DNA from: Pempheris klunzingeri
Taxonomy: Eukaryota; Chordata; Actinopteri; Acropomatiformes; Pempheridae
NCBI RefSeq assembly: GCF_042242105.1
Contig: NC_092019.1
Coordinates: 18,831,328-18,895,327 of the forward strand
Length of the DNA stretch: 64,000 bases
Reading direction: 5' to 3'
Below are positions 1 through 42,600 of this stretch, piece by piece. Both the position numbers and the translations under genes were made by a program. The notes beneath the pieces were generated by a model. The model was not told where the DNA came from. It saw only the letters and a list, made by a program, of their open reading frames with translations, and searched no databases. Each line of letters opens with the position of its first letter. The stretch's first letter is position 1.

Positions 1-476
1 TCTATAATGTGTCTGCACATCTGTTTGTCCGCATTTGTTTATATGTAAGTGTATGTATGAGTGTGTGTGTGCCAGTTATTGTGATGTTGGCTTTAAACCC
101 CGGAGATCTGTTCAAGGCTGAGTCCTGTCACTTTTAAATGGCAGATGCTTCACCGGAGACATGAATAGAGATGTGCGTGGTGTATTTTATGAGACAGGCT
201 GAATGCATGGGACCAGGCTGCCTCTGTGATATGACAGTGAACATCTTCACAGCTGAGTATGAAAGTCTATTGCATGTGCTGTCAAATTAAAGGTGCTCCC
301 ACTACATGGAAATGTGACAGGACAAACTGGAGATAAGCTGCAGGATGACAATTTAAAGAGAGACATCTTGTGCCAGCAGAGTGTTTATGTGTCCAGTAAT
401 GTGCAGCGTGTCCTCCGCTCCTGCAGGTGGTGGTACAGGCAGCCAGCAGACCATTCTCCATGAGGAGCAGTAGAAG

Positions 477-29582
<29,106 letters not shown>

Positions 29583-30076
29583 GACCAGAAGCAATGGGCA
29601 GTGTGAGATGGCTGCAAGGAGCAGATGATGAGGTGACTGGGGACCATTTGTGCTGCTGAGAGAAACACGGCTTGTTTCCACACATGAAATTCATCAGAGA
29701 GCAAAAGGGGGAGAGACAGAGAAACTCTACGAGGGCAATCATTAGAAAATGAGACAACCTTTAAAAGGAGAATAAACAGGAATAACCACAACCCTTTTTC
29801 CAGTTGAGCTTGAGGCAACAAGCACGCAGTCAGTGAAGCTTCTTCAATCAGCTCCGAAGAACAGTTCAGTTTTGACAAATCTGAGTGGAAATGCACATGA
29901 CCAGATGATGGTTTCCATTGGCCTCCTTTGTCTCTCCTCACTCACATCTCACTTTACCTTTAGAATTGAGGGCACTGGTTTTCTTCCACAGAAACTTCCC
30001 TGGAAGCTTACTACCCTTCTAGTAAAATGAAGCCTTGTTGGAGGACATACTGTATCCGTATGTGATTAAAAACTAA
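29583..30076 (+). other. grik5 3' UTR with candidate poly(A) signals
   Basis: Follows the stop. AATAAA at 29,771-29,776 and ATTAAA at 30,065-30,070 are candidate polyadenylation signals. The true transcript end cannot be fixed from sequence and may lie further downstream. Confidence 0.45.
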
Positions 30077-33000
30077 GCAACTAAAAGACTTCCAGAGAAT
30101 TATTTCCTGTTGTTTTGTTTTTCTTTTGTTGTCTTTTTTGCTTTGCTACCATTGTTCTAAGTGGGAATTACAGAGTTAAATACAGACTATATGTGACAAT
30201 ATGGTGGATTATGACATATTAAGAAACTTGACTTCGGCAAATTGTGTTTCAAGAGTTTTGTGTCCCTCCCTGTGCCCCACAGCTGCTTTTTGGATGGTAT
30301 CAGGGAAGGTGGATGAAACAACTTCAAGACAACATAATGCAAACAGTAGCAGAGGAAACTGTTGGTCTGCCTTTCTTTACACTGTGTGTGCGTGTGTGTG
30401 TGTGTGTGTTAAAATTTGTGCTTCCTGTTAGTCTCTCTGTAACTACTCAAAGTGAGGAGAACCATGTACCCAGCAACAGCACCCCTCTACAAACGTTAGA
30501 TAATCAGACAGCCACAAAAAGAAGAGAGAGTGCAAAAGGCTTTGAAATGTGAAATTAATGTCCCTCGTTATCCTGGGTAACGCTTGCCAAGCCTTTACTT
30601 CTTTTTCACCTCTGTTCACACAGCGTAGAAGAGATAGAGACCGGGCGAGGCAGAGCCAGAGACAGAGGAGCGAGAAAGAGAAGAACAGAAAGCGAGGTGA
30701 TAGAAAAAGGCAGACAGTGAAGAGGAAACTGCTGAATTTGAATGAGAAATCCCTAACTGAACTTCCATTATTAGATCTGTCCTGATCTGTTAATTCTGGG
30801 CATCTTTTTAGGGGCTTGTTAATGCGCCAGCAGGCTGTAGCTGCAGCTTCTTCCCTTCTCTCTGTTAAACAGACAGACTTGGCCGTCCACAGCAGAGGCT
30901 CCTGCCAGAGTGATAGACTCAACACAGCCTTGTCAATACTGTCTCAAGCTTTTGATCGCCTAATTACTCCCCTCGGTGGCAGGGGACTCATTCAGGAGGG
31001 GGTCGAACACAAGGAAACATGCTGATAAATAGATTTAGAAGAAATACATGTTTTTCACTACAGCTGTGAAGGGAATCTGGTCTCTTTTAATTATGGTGTT
31101 AACGTTACAGCTCTACTGTTGTGCGAAACTCCAGCTAAACCAAACTAAATGCTACAGTATATTAGCCACAGTGCAATGTTTCAATGTTTTAGCCCTTTAA
31201 CTTCAAATTGTGTACACTTCACATTATTGCTGGTGATAATTCAAAGCACACCATAAGTTTTCACACAGATTTCCAATCAACCAAATAGCTACTGCTTTTA
31301 CTGTACACCAAGTACTTGTGGTATAAAAATTAAGTTGCACAAACTCGCTTTAGGTAGCCGATCCATCATAGGGCGCATTAAATGAATAAGGCTGGTGACA
31401 CTACATTATTCTTATTGTCAACAAATAAAATGAGCAAAAGTACCAATGAATTGATCTGACTAATAAGTAGCCAAAGCCTCATGTAGCTTTTTCCTCCTTG
31501 CCGTACAGCTTAAAAACACATTGAGTCACATCGTTGCACTGGTTTGAGGAATGTTTGCTAAAAACTGCAGTGCCCAGCTGTTAAGAAATAAAAAAAGAAA
31601 GAATACTTTTGTGCCAGTTTTTTAAGAGTTGGGTCTGCGGTGGGACCAAAGGGGCTCGGAGCTGAGTGCCACAAACAGGTTGTGGAAGACACAAAGTATT
31701 GAGAGACAGACCAACACATTGGTGGTTTTGGTCTTTTTGTTGGATTTGTTGACAAGAAAAGAATATACAATATTGCCTTATTTAATTCTGCTTTGCTTTA
31801 TACACCAACACCTCCCACCATCGTCTGTTTGTGGGCAGATCAGTCATCTTATTAATCCAAATGGAATTAAGTGTTTGCTTCCACGGATGTTCAGGATCAC
31901 AAGTAAAACAGATCCGATCAGTTTTAGGTCCATAGTAAAAGAATGAGCTGCAATCTACTTATTCACATGAATGCATGGCAGATATCAGGTGTGATTGGTT
32001 CTGCAGCATGATTACCCTTTAGTTCACTCTAATCAAACATACCCATTATTACTTTTATGTGCTGCAGCCTAGATGTCTGTGGTTTAACAACACTGTGAAT
32101 GGGTTCCCCTCAGAGGTGTCAGACATTTTAAACAGGATCATATTTCCTGATTTTTTTGCACAATAACCTACCATGCCCAGATTACATATATTTTTGTATG
32201 ACATCATTATTTAGTGCTGTATTAGCATTTTCTGCACTGCAGGTCATTGACTCAGAGTCTCAGTGTTCATTGAAGCAGTTACCTAATCAGTTCCCAAAAT
32301 ATTCACTGTAGAGTGACTCACTATTTACTGAACTAGGAGACAGGTTGATACACACCCATAATTATAGATATTATATATTAAGTTATACACATTTTGTTCA
32401 AGAAAATGCTGACATCCAAGATTGGAGGATTAGCTGATGCAACATTTTTAATGCAAGATTATGGATTTCCATCATCCTGCTCAGTGTCTAGGTTTGTTTA
32501 TTATTTGTCTTTTATGGTTTGATTTCATGGCAGCAGATTTTATGAATGTAATGCTTTTCAGCAGCTGATTCTCAAGTCTCGAATGTCAGATTTATTTTTT
32601 TTCCTTTTGCCCTATTTTGATCCTGGTTTTGAATGTCAGTTTCCTCGTCTGTGCCACGATCCTTGTCTCTGAAAACGTTTTGCCACCCATGAGTCTCCTC
32701 CAATACACCAAAAGTAACCAGCTGCTTTTTTTTTTAACTTAAAACTGAGAGGCTTCATGCTGTCATCTCAGATCTCACCAAACAGGAGCAGCCACTAGTA
32801 CAGCTACAAGAACACGGTCCCCGACTGGCGTCCCACCTATCCATGCTCAGCAGTCAAATAAAATATGTGCGGTAACATGCAAAACCAACGGTTCAGTCCA
32901 ATACAAAGCCCCTGAAAAAGAAAAAAAGTGGCATTGTTGTCTGGGCAAACATTGCATTGTTGTATGAAATTATGCATTTTGGAGTGAAACAGATTTGTTG

Positions 33001-35761
33001 ACACCATTGTGCTCCAGATAATGAATGATAACATTGTTTGTGCACATTATGCTGTTTCTCTGAATGATTGCTGTCAGCAGAAGCACGCCTGGATTTGACG
33101 TGTCTCTTTCTCTCTGTTTACTTCTGCCTTTGTGTTCAGAATGCTGACAAGGCAACAGGAGCCACAACCAAGTAGTCACAATTACTCACAAGCACTCACT
33201 CACACATACACCATCCACAACATCTTAATTTCTGATTTGCTTGTTGGCTATAGACCTGCCAGTTGTTTCAGTTGTTTCAAAATGTGTTTTCAGTCTCTTC
33301 TCCATGTCTTCTTTGCTTTGTTCTGTATACAAATTCACAAAACTTGATTTGTGACAGCACCACATAGCCAGTAAGTGGCTATCAACAGCTTTAAACATCA
33401 GCTGAAAGCATTTATGAGCTGCGAAGCATTCGTGTGGACAAGAGGAGGGTACAAACCCTAAAAAGCCCAAATATTGCAAGTATGAATATCAAAGGGAAGG
33501 GAGGGTCACAAAACAAATCAGATGGGGTGCCTGAACAGTCGCTCCACAAAACAAACCTTTTTGTTTACTTTTATGTTCTTTTCTTTGGTATTTTTTCATA
33601 TTTCTATACTAGTGCTAAATGGATTATTAAAACTGATGATGAATATTATGATTAAATTGTTGTTATTATTCCTATTGAAGAGCAAGAGGTTCTATAGTGT
33701 GGTTGTGGTTGACGGGTGGGGGATGGGAGTTGCTGCGGTGAAGGCGCAATGATGTTCTGCAGAGAGATCGCCCTGTTGTTAAAACCTATAGACACACAAC
33801 CTTTTTTGGAATAAAATATTCAAACAGTCTCACAGTGACACGTGTCTTTGCTTTTTGAGTAGACAGCTGATAGCATTTTTTTCTTTTTAAGTCTGAGCGA
33901 TGTGATTTACTGATATGAAAACACTGTAATCGTGTCAGGGATCGAAGGAAAAGACTCAGTGGGATTACAAGTCAATTACAAGTAAAAACACAAACCACTA
34001 CTTCAAAAACCACAGATTTTATCAGGAAAATGTTATGAAAGTATCAAAAGCAAAAGTACTTGCTCTACAGGGAAATGACTCCTGTGACTGAAATATATTA
34101 TCATGTATGACATTGTGAGGTTGTTAGCACTGATACATCTATGTATAGGCAGCATTTGACTGTAGCCAGTTGAGGTAGAGCTAGTAGTTCCCAATGAAGA
34201 AAAAAACTGATCTGATATACACAGTACAGAAATAACTATAATTTTCAGATAAACGCAGTATTAGTAAAATGTACATTTCCCTCTGAAAATTAATATAAGT
34301 GAAAATAAGAGTATAAGTGTAAAGTAACAAAATGCAGAAAAAATGCAGAGCATAAGAAAGAAGAGAAACCATGGATTTGGTAAGGTCTGTGAAAATGTAA
34401 AACTTTATTAACAACTAGTTCAAATGTAGCGACAACTTACAGCTACACTGTCGCTCCTACCTGCTTGCTAACATGATTTGATCAGCAGGACTGAAATACT
34501 TCAAACCCACAACACTGATTATCAGCAATTCTCATGCATAGACTTTCAGTGGAAAACAGATTGGGAGAGTCAGTAAAGTAGGGAGAGGATGAGAGGAAAG
34601 CAAGCAATTGTTGCAATAGTTGTTTTGGGTTAAAGCTGCTGTAGGTATGTTTGAAGAATTAGGCAGAATTTAAAGGAGTGCAAACACAACTGCAGCTTTT
34701 CTCTCTCTTTAGAATTAAAACACTGGAGAAAGAGATTTACATCTTAGTTGCCAAACGTTGTGTCTATTTCAGATGAAAAAAATCACAAAAACATGGTGTA
34801 CATAGAATCTAATTTTCTCACATAATTCCAATGGTAATTTTTTTTACCCAGTTTAGTTTCCTTTTAGCTGTGTGGGTTTTAATTGTCGTATTTGTTTTCT
34901 CCGCTTTGGCAGTTTGAAGAAAAAGGAACTTTTCTGTCAACACTGCCTGTCAATTTACCACAACTGGGCAACACAGGAACAAAAACAATTCTTTGCTGCT
35001 TGGGGAAATGACCTCAGTCAGTACAGTCATGTACCACCCTGGGACTCGTGCAGACTTTTTGCCTTACACATTCATCAAGAAGCAAATTTCTTGAGTGTAA
35101 CATATAATTAAACAAGTCATGAAATTGTATGTAGGCACTGAGGTGCTTTGAGCTAATACTGGTGTTAACAAGAGATACATTTGTTGAAGGGAAGAATGTT
35201 ATGGGCTTTTTGTAACAGACCTATCTTTGGGCTTCTTCTTGTTTTACAGTTTTCTATAGTTTCTTTACTTGTTCCAATCTCCTCCTAAATAATCAATTAA
35301 GTTTCTAAATAAAGTCTTATGAATGACAAGATACCATAGGCTGACTGATGACTGATACAGTGTTAACTTAACCTGTGCAATCATGTACAACCTCTATGCT
35401 TAGGATGAGTGACACATTTACAGCATGCATTAATACTGTATATACAGTTTGCGTATATCTATCTACAGGCATAGCAAATAAGATAAGTAAAGTAGAATTA
35501 CGACGAGCCCCCCACTGCTCTGGGTCTCTGCTAAAGGATTGCGCATCTCCCTCTCTCTGAGGACGATACCAAAGAGTGGGGGCCAATAGACACCCCTCAC
35601 ACTGATACAGGGTCTGTGAGATTTGGCATTCAAACTTTCTAGCTAAAATTTGCCCTATTTCAAACTACTTCTACAACAAAAAAAAATCAAACTCATCAAA
35701 ATGTTTCAACTATAATTTAAAGATGCAGCCTCAGACCAACTCCAAACCCAGCTCATCTGTG
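30077..35761. other. Intergenic or extended 3' UTR, no supported gene
   Basis: AT-rich with a GT patch (30,387-30,410) and no open frame with coding character on either strand. A TTTATT at 34,404-34,409 would read AATAAA on the - strand and could end the gene A transcript. Sequence at about 34,630-34,700 is related to about 42,205-42,310, consistent with a duplicated block around genes A and B. Confidence 0.7.
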
Positions 35762-35790
35762 TCAGTGACACATCACTGGACCACCTGTAT
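35762..35790 (-). CDS. Gene A exon 5: tail stop
   Basis: Encodes TGGPVMCH then TGA (35,764-35,762). Gene B has AGGPVMDMARPS at the same place, so the shared TGGPVM/AGGPVM fixes the alignment and shows that the tail is cut short. Confidence 0.6.
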
Positions 35791-38700
35791 CTGAAAGACA
35801 GACAAGCATTTGTCAAGGGAACTGCGACAAAACCCAAGAGATGTAAATTAATATGGTGCTGTTTAAAAATGGATAGAAGAGGAACTTGTGATTTCCATCT
35901 CACCAGTACAGTCATGGAGCCTGACCAAAGCCTCACGTCTGAGTAAAGAAAATGTACTTTTGATTAGAATTCTTGTGCTGGACGTGACTTTAAACCAGTG
36001 ACAGTTTTTACTATTCTGATTGTACATCACTTTCAGTCAACTGCTGTTGCTTTTAAATTATGTTATAAAAAAGTTTAGATTAGACTGGATTGGATTGATT
36101 TACAGCTTCTCTTTACGGTTTGAATAAAACAAATGTATAATGCAGTGATGCTGTAGAGGATTAAGTTTTAGTTACTGATCAAAAAAAAGTAATATCTCAT
36201 TTCATGACCCTTTTGGTCATGGGAGGAGTTTGCTTTTTCCACAGCTCATACTGTACACTCCAACATGAAATACGCTTCAGACACAAACCTTTTTATGATG
36301 ATGATGATGGAGGAAGTTGTGGCAAGCATGGTCACAACTACCAACACAAATAGACCAGCAGCAATCATCTGAACTTGGAAAAGAAACACGACTATGATCA
36401 ACTCCAAACCATGTGAGAGTCTTTCTTCACACAAGTCTTGTTGAAATCAAAATCTATTTTTCAACACACACCTGGCCAAGAGGGTTTCATACAAACATCT
36501 CAGTGTCTTGCCAAGAATTAGACTCTCATGTCTACAGAGTACCTAAAGATGAAGCTACAGCCAGTTAGCTTAGCTTAGCATAAAGAGTGGAAATGGGGAA
36601 AGAGCGAGTCTTGCCAGGCATCCAGTCCTGGACAAGAAATAATTCACTACATATCCCTTTGTAAAACAACAAACCATTGTTTTTACGCTGAGGTCTTTAT
36701 ACAGACAGCTAACTGGCTGACAGTCACAAGAGCTTGTCATCTTGTCACAATCTGCCTCACAGTTTCCCTCTTCAGCCACACTCTCATCCCTCTGCACTGC
36801 TCCTGTCTCCAGCCCCTGCACACTTCTCCCAGGCCACGCACTTTCCTCAACTCCCCATACCTGCCAGCCTCAAGCTGTTAAAAGTCATAGTCGTCATGAT
36901 GTTGTAATTTTCCTTAATGAAATCATTTTAAATCTAAGTTTGGTGTAAATAGTGTTAATTCATGACATTCTGCAGCTCCAAATGATTTCAGACCCCGTAA
37001 TTCCTTCATTTGCTCCCTAGTTTACACTTGCCCTCTTTTTCTCTTCTAGCCTAATGACCCTTTCCTAATTTTGGACCTGCTACCTACTAAGTCTACCTGC
37101 TTTTGACCCATTTGGACGTGTTTGCCTGCCTGTTTTCCTTGCTTTGATCATTGGTCATGTAAACCTAAATCTAATTCCACCTGTTCAGGCTGTAATGGAC
37201 CTTCTGAGTCAAAACCCATATATCCCAGAGCTGTTCAAATAGTTGATGCCCACCTTGGAGAACAAGGTTGGTGGTTCCTTCAAGTGAACCACTAGGATAA
37301 GTTACAATGGTGCAGGTGTACAGCCCTGCATCTCTCATTTCCACATCTCTAATGATCAAAGAGTATCCATCAATCTCCACTCTCTCCTTCAGAAACGTAT
37401 CAGAAGCCTCAACTCCAAAATCATCATTGGAAACAATAATGATGACGTTCTCCCCCTCTGGTGGCTTGAATTCCCACTGAAACTGAGTAATATTGTCTTC
37501 TGGTCCTGGGAGGCGTTTGCACGGCAGGGTGACGTCATGTCCGAGGTACCCAGTCACTTCAGGCCAGACGTTTTGTGCCTCAAGAGCTGCCAAAAAACAA
37601 GGCGTTATGGTGGGAAGAGACGTGCAGTCTTGTTGACCTGTCTTTGACTGCACTTTGTTTTTATAGCAATTATACAATTCACCCTTTTCCAGACACACAG
37701 CATGGCATCAACAGCACATAACAAATTATCTTTGTCATAACAGGGAAGCTGTGTGCTATTATATTACTGTGGGGACAACTTTTCCGTGTGGGGTGCTGGA
37801 GGTCAGGAGATGAGTTTAGACTCACGGTACAAACAAAAGCACTCTCAGAGATCCTTGTAATCCGTTCCTTGATGTACATTTATTTAAAGTTACGTCAACA
37901 AATAAACTCTCTGAGGTTGACTTTTCCGTCAAATTAAATTCTCATTACTTAAACAAAAGAACAACTCAAAATTAAGACCTGTGGTCATAAATCTGTTTGT
38001 CTTCCTTCCAACACAAAAGAGATCCCCCAGCTGTCTCCTGTCAGCTGATTATAATGCAGGAGGGGGCGGAGGAAGGAGATGACCAGCGCCAGATACGGTA
38101 GAATAATTATAGCAATGCAACGTTTCTCTAAATCAAAAGTTTCAAATGATCGATCAGAAAATATATCATTAACAATGCATGATCCAAATACAACTCAGAA
38201 ATATAAATACAAATTAATTTCTGTGTTGGCTCCAACAATTACTGTGTAGAACTATGTGAAATCATATTAATTGTGGCTCGTAAGATTCATAAATCAAAAC
38301 CACTGAATGTCAACACATGAACAACACCGCCCCTAAAAACTTGTTTTAGTTCTTTTTAACTGGCTATGATCCCTCCAGGCACCAGACTCAAGTACTGTAC
38401 TTAAGTACCGTTTTATGTAACTTTACACTTTTATTCCACTGCTGCACATTTCAGATTACACTTTTTACTCCACCACAGATTACATACAAAAGATATGATA
38501 AGATAACCAAGATAACTAACCAAGTGTGTTGTTAATTTTCTCTATTTTAGCCAGCTAAAGTATAAGGAGTTTATTTTGCAGTATAATAATGAAATTATAA
38601 CTAGTAGAAATCATTCAGTAATAATAATTTGATATAACTCTACGTATGGGGCCATGCTGTTTGATGAATAATTAAATTCAGGGTGTTGTAAGTACATCTT

Positions 38701-38970
38701 GCTGTTGACATTTGTGTAATTTTACTTAGTAAGTAAAGTAAAATTAGTAACTAAAACTTTACATACAGAACTGAAGTTGTTATAGGGCATTTGTAAAGTG
38801 TGGTATTGATAATTTTACTCAAGTAAAAGATCTCAATACTTCTGTCACCACTGGCATTAATAAAGTTGCAGGCAGCATTTTAGCAGAAGCCAAAATGTAA
38901 AACTCTCACCTGAGATTGTGATGCAAATGAGCCATAGAAGAACAAGAGGTGATCTGCTGCAGGTTTTCAT
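35762..38970 (-). CDS. Gene A: nectin/PVR-type single-V receptor with truncated tail
   Basis: Joined exons on the - strand: 38970-38910, 37586-37254, 36373-36289, 35938-35904, 35790-35762 (543 nt, 180 aa plus stop), all phases matching. Order: signal peptide, one V-set domain with Cys43 and Cys112 and the DAGLYTC motif, a membrane segment, then a short tail. The V domain's TYPSGS loop after the second Cys matches the T-F/Y-P key motif of nectin, PVR, TIGIT and CD226 proteins, which bind one another between cells. The fifth exon aligns to gene B's tail exon but hits TGA after eight full codons, so no ITIM is encoded. There is no charged residue inside the membrane segment, so coupling to an activating adaptor is not suggested. 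An in-frame ATG at 38,979 is an alternative start. It may be a decoy or adhesion-only paralogue. Confidence 0.75.
35904..35938 (-). CDS. Gene A exon 4: short cytoplasmic exon
   Basis: A 35-nt phase 2-1 exon of exactly the same length and phase as gene B's. It adds REALVRLHDCT-type residues. Confidence 0.55.
36289..36373 (-). CDS. Gene A exon 3: transmembrane segment
   Basis: An 85-nt phase 1-2 exon encoding AAGLFVLVVVTMLATTSS and IIIIIK, a single membrane helix ending in basic residues. Its phase matches gene B's corresponding exon. Confidence 0.7.
36480..36700. repeat. Dispersed repeat fragment with TTAGC units
   Basis: AGTTAGCTTAGCTTAGCATAA at about 36,563-36,583, with flanks such as CTCATGTCTACAGAG, matches the family seen in grik5 introns 2, 10 and 17. 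Confidence 0.45.
37254..37586 (-). CDS. Gene A exon 2: V-set domain
   Basis: A 333-nt phase 1-1 exon. YLGHDVTLPC, FQWEF, RDAGLYTCTI and TYPSGSLEGTTNLV mark a complete V domain. It contains an N-I-T glycosylation sequon that gene B has lost. It differs from gene B's exon at nine positions. Confidence 0.85.
38380..38850. repeat. Dispersed teleost repeat (ACTTAAGTA type), copy 2
   Basis: AGTACTGTACTTAAGTACCG at the left, TTTTTACTCCACCACAGATTAC inside and ACTCAAGTAAAAGATC at the right match the element in grik5 intron 4. It sits in intron 1 of gene A. Confidence 0.6.
38910..38970 (-). CDS. Gene A exon 1: signal peptide
   Basis: Encodes MKTCSRSPLVLLWLICITIS and ends in phase 1 at a GTGAG donor. 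It is clearly related to gene B's first exon. Confidence 0.75.
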
Positions 38971-39539
38971 TGTGCACATCTACAGGGGGTCAAACAAATG
39001 ACAGAAACACAACAGTACAATGGTCTTGCTGTTTTCTCAGTTTTGTCGTCTTCGAAATGCAACCCACAAACTAATGATTTCCTGTCAGTAACCCCCAGTA
39101 GCACAGTGACCTCATGTGGTCAAATGATGTGCAGAGAAGTGATCCCGGGCTGAGGGATAGAGAATCACACTCAGTTTTATTGGCCAAGTGTGTCTACACA
39201 TACAAGGAGTTTGACTTATGCTGCTGTCAGTGTGTTTACAGACAGAAATAGACATACAGCTAAAAACAAGGCCAACAGAGCTGAAAACAAGAACTATTAT
39301 GCAAATACAAGTAGGTGAAAAAATGGGCATGTGTGTGTGTAAAAAGCAACTATGAACCACAACATACAATGTCAACATAAAAGGCAAATTGTACATTTTA
39401 AAGAATACAATAGTGAAAGGGTGCAGAGTGTGAAGAGTGCTGGAATAGATATGGAATGATTAGTTATAGGTTACTTTTATATATGTGAATATGGTGCTTA
39501 TTTACAGTATATGCATGTATACATGTCGATATGCAGTAT

Positions 39540-39660
39540 ATCATCAATCACTCAATCAATCAATGTTATCTTATATAGCGCCAATTCATGACAGCGTCAT
39601 CTCAAGATGCTTTCCATAAAGAGCAGGTCTAGACCAAACTTTTTAATTAAGAGAGAGACC
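39540..39660. repeat. Dispersed repeat fragment (ATAGCGCCAA type)
   Basis: A short (CAAT)-like run followed by TATATAGCGCCAATTCATG and CTCAAGATGCTTT, a block I recognise from teleost dispersed repeats. Family not named. Confidence 0.45.
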
Positions 39661-42600
39661 CAACGATTCAGGAATTCAAAATTAAGGATTCAAGAATCCC
39701 CACATGAGCAAACATCAGATATTATATACACAGATTCATCTTTGACAGTAATGTATGATGTACATGTTAAAGTGTGCTCAAACTATAAAGTATATAGTTA
39801 TAATTTGTAGGTACAGGGTTATTGTGGGGGGATTGTTTTCTAACACCATAATGACTGTTGTACCATGGCCACTCGCCAACAAAATACCACATCAGTTGTT
39901 AATTTACACATACGTTGATTTCTGTTTTTAAACATCATAAAAGAGTTTCTAGTTTTTAAGCTAAGCCTCACTGTTGCTGTTGTAACCATCACTTTAATGT
40001 TGGTGCATTTATTTATAAGAGCAATCAATCACATACGTCATTAGTGTCCATCTATAGTGTCCCACTACTAAATCAACCCACAGCTTCCAACCAATAATAA
40101 TAATGATAATAATTGAGAAATCACAGTGGCCATGCTATACTGAGTAATAGAGTATAAATGGAGAAAAAAGATTCTGTGAAGTCCTGGCAGCTCAAAATTA
40201 TATCATGAACATTCCCTCAGTAAATAATTTTTTCACATATCTTTCATAGAAAAACCAGAGTTTGCAACAACAGAGGGAAGAAAAGAAGGCATGACACTGG
40301 GCTGTGCTGTTCACCATCATGGAATCAATCTTGAAATAAACTTGGCATACACACAGTAGGATATTTAGTGTGGATTTAATGTGCTTCATGAGGATAAGGG
40401 AATCATGAGATTCATATAGATATATACAACTCTATTCAATAAACCATTATAGATTCCCAACAAAAGTTGGTTGCTGAAGGACAAGAAACTACAAATAAAA
40501 GATTTTAAGAAGCAGCTTAAATGCTGTTCTTAAAGACGGGCCTGTAAGTGTAAGCAAGTAAGTGTAAATGTATATAAATGTTTTAACTGTCAATCCATTA
40601 AAAATGTAACTGTGTGTACACGTTTTGATGATGGTGGTGATGGTAATGTATCTACGTTGTTTAGTGTATGCTGATGAAATGCAAACATAGGGATTTTATT
40701 TGAAGAGGAATGAGGATCCAAATACACAAACAGTGCTGCTAGAAACTCAAACTGGGCTCCATATGTGTGTAAAATGAGGTGAAATTAACAAATATTTCCT
40801 TATTGCTCATTTTAGTACACGTTCATTAAGATTATACAAATTGCTCAACTCTTTTCTAAGTAAACCATGTTTTCAGCTATCTTGCCTTGATCAGGGTGGT
40901 ATTTCCTTAACTCTCAATTGTGGAGAGGAGTTCATTTCCTTGAATGTTTAATTGAAAGGCTCCTGAGGAAATGGACATGGCTAGGATTCAGATCTGAACA
41001 GGATTAACACAATGCTTCTACTGTGTTCCTGTTCCCAATAACAACAGCAACAAGAATAATACTTCTGTTACTACCACTGCTGTTATAGAGCTAATCGCAA
41101 CAGATTGAACACATGTAGCTGCTGTACTTTACACACACATTAACTATGGCAAATATAACACAGATTTTGCCCCATCAAAACTGCTCATTTCAAATGTACT
41201 TATATACTTGTATAGTAGGATTACACTAATTACATGCATCCAACCAGGTAATTTCTAAGAATTTAGCCCGGCCATTCATCACATCTGACAGACAACTGGC
41301 CCACTGACACAGACATACTCACACTTTTACATAACATAAACATTGAGCAAACAACAAAGGGACACAAAAAAAAAAACCAGAAGGAGGAGCAAAATTAACA
41401 CAAAGAGATGCAAAACAAGAACAAAGACACAAAATGATGTGGTGTACGTGTTTTGAGCTATCAGACAGACAACTTTTTAAATGCAAGAAACTATCAATTT
41501 TTCTTCTTCTTCATCTGAGTAATGATATACTGGAGACACTAACACATTCACCTCAAACAGTACTTGTCTTATCTATTTCCTGCCATGACAAAACTGCACG
41601 GTACAAAAAAACCTACAGCTTTGATAGGGTCTGAAATGTGAAACATTAATAAGCATCAACAGCCACTGACAACAAGTTCTATTTTAAAGCAAATGTACGC
41701 AAATGTTACAGAACTGTGCACTGTTGGTTCAGTCAATAGGCTCATCTGTGGGATTTGATAAACAAGCAACAGCAGTGAAATATCACAAATACGTTACATT
41801 TATTGCTGCAGGAACAAAACATTTCAATACAAATTAGATGTAACAAAACAGCCAATTAAAAATGAAATGAGCCCTTACGTTCGTATTTTTGTACAACAAA
41901 TCACTAGTTGTGTTCTCACACGCGAGTGTAGCAGACGTATTCTAACACCCACAAAACAACACCGTCAGGAAACACTGCTGAGAACTGTTACGTATTGTAC
42001 AGTGATGATATGCATCATTATAGCAGCCATGCAAACTAGATTTTATCACCTTTCTACATATGGCATGTTCAGAGTGCAACATCTGCACAACAGACCCAAA
42101 GCAGACAGAACACACGGTCGGATAAAAGACTACTACAACTACTACCACCATCTATTATTGGAATAAATACAGCATTGCATCCTAATATGCAGCTCTTGTT
42201 TTTGGTTTAAATCTGCTGCAGGTAAGTTTTAAGAAACAGGCCTATTAGGAAAAAGAAAAGCAAGTAAGAAATTGAAAGAGTACAAGCACAACAACTCCAG
42301 CCTTCCTTTCTTTCTTACTCCTTTAAATCCAAAAAAAGGTTCACATGCAAATGCTAATCATTTTCTTTAAACATCATAATGTCCATTCTAGTTGAACCAC
42401 AATAAAATGGGAATCTAGAAAGTTAATTTACTGCAGAAATTGAGTGAGACAACTTCAGCAGTAAATCACATTTGAATCATAAAATGAAATTAATATCAGT
42501 TTAAGTGTATGCTGTATTTAGAATATTTTCACTGCTTTACCTCGCTGCAGACAGCTCTTTCCAAACTGAAACCACAAACTGTTTGTGCTGTTATATGATT

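Noticed and set aside
33000..35700. A gene in the gap after grik5
   Set aside because: All frames are short and AT-driven, with no domain and no coherent splice chain.
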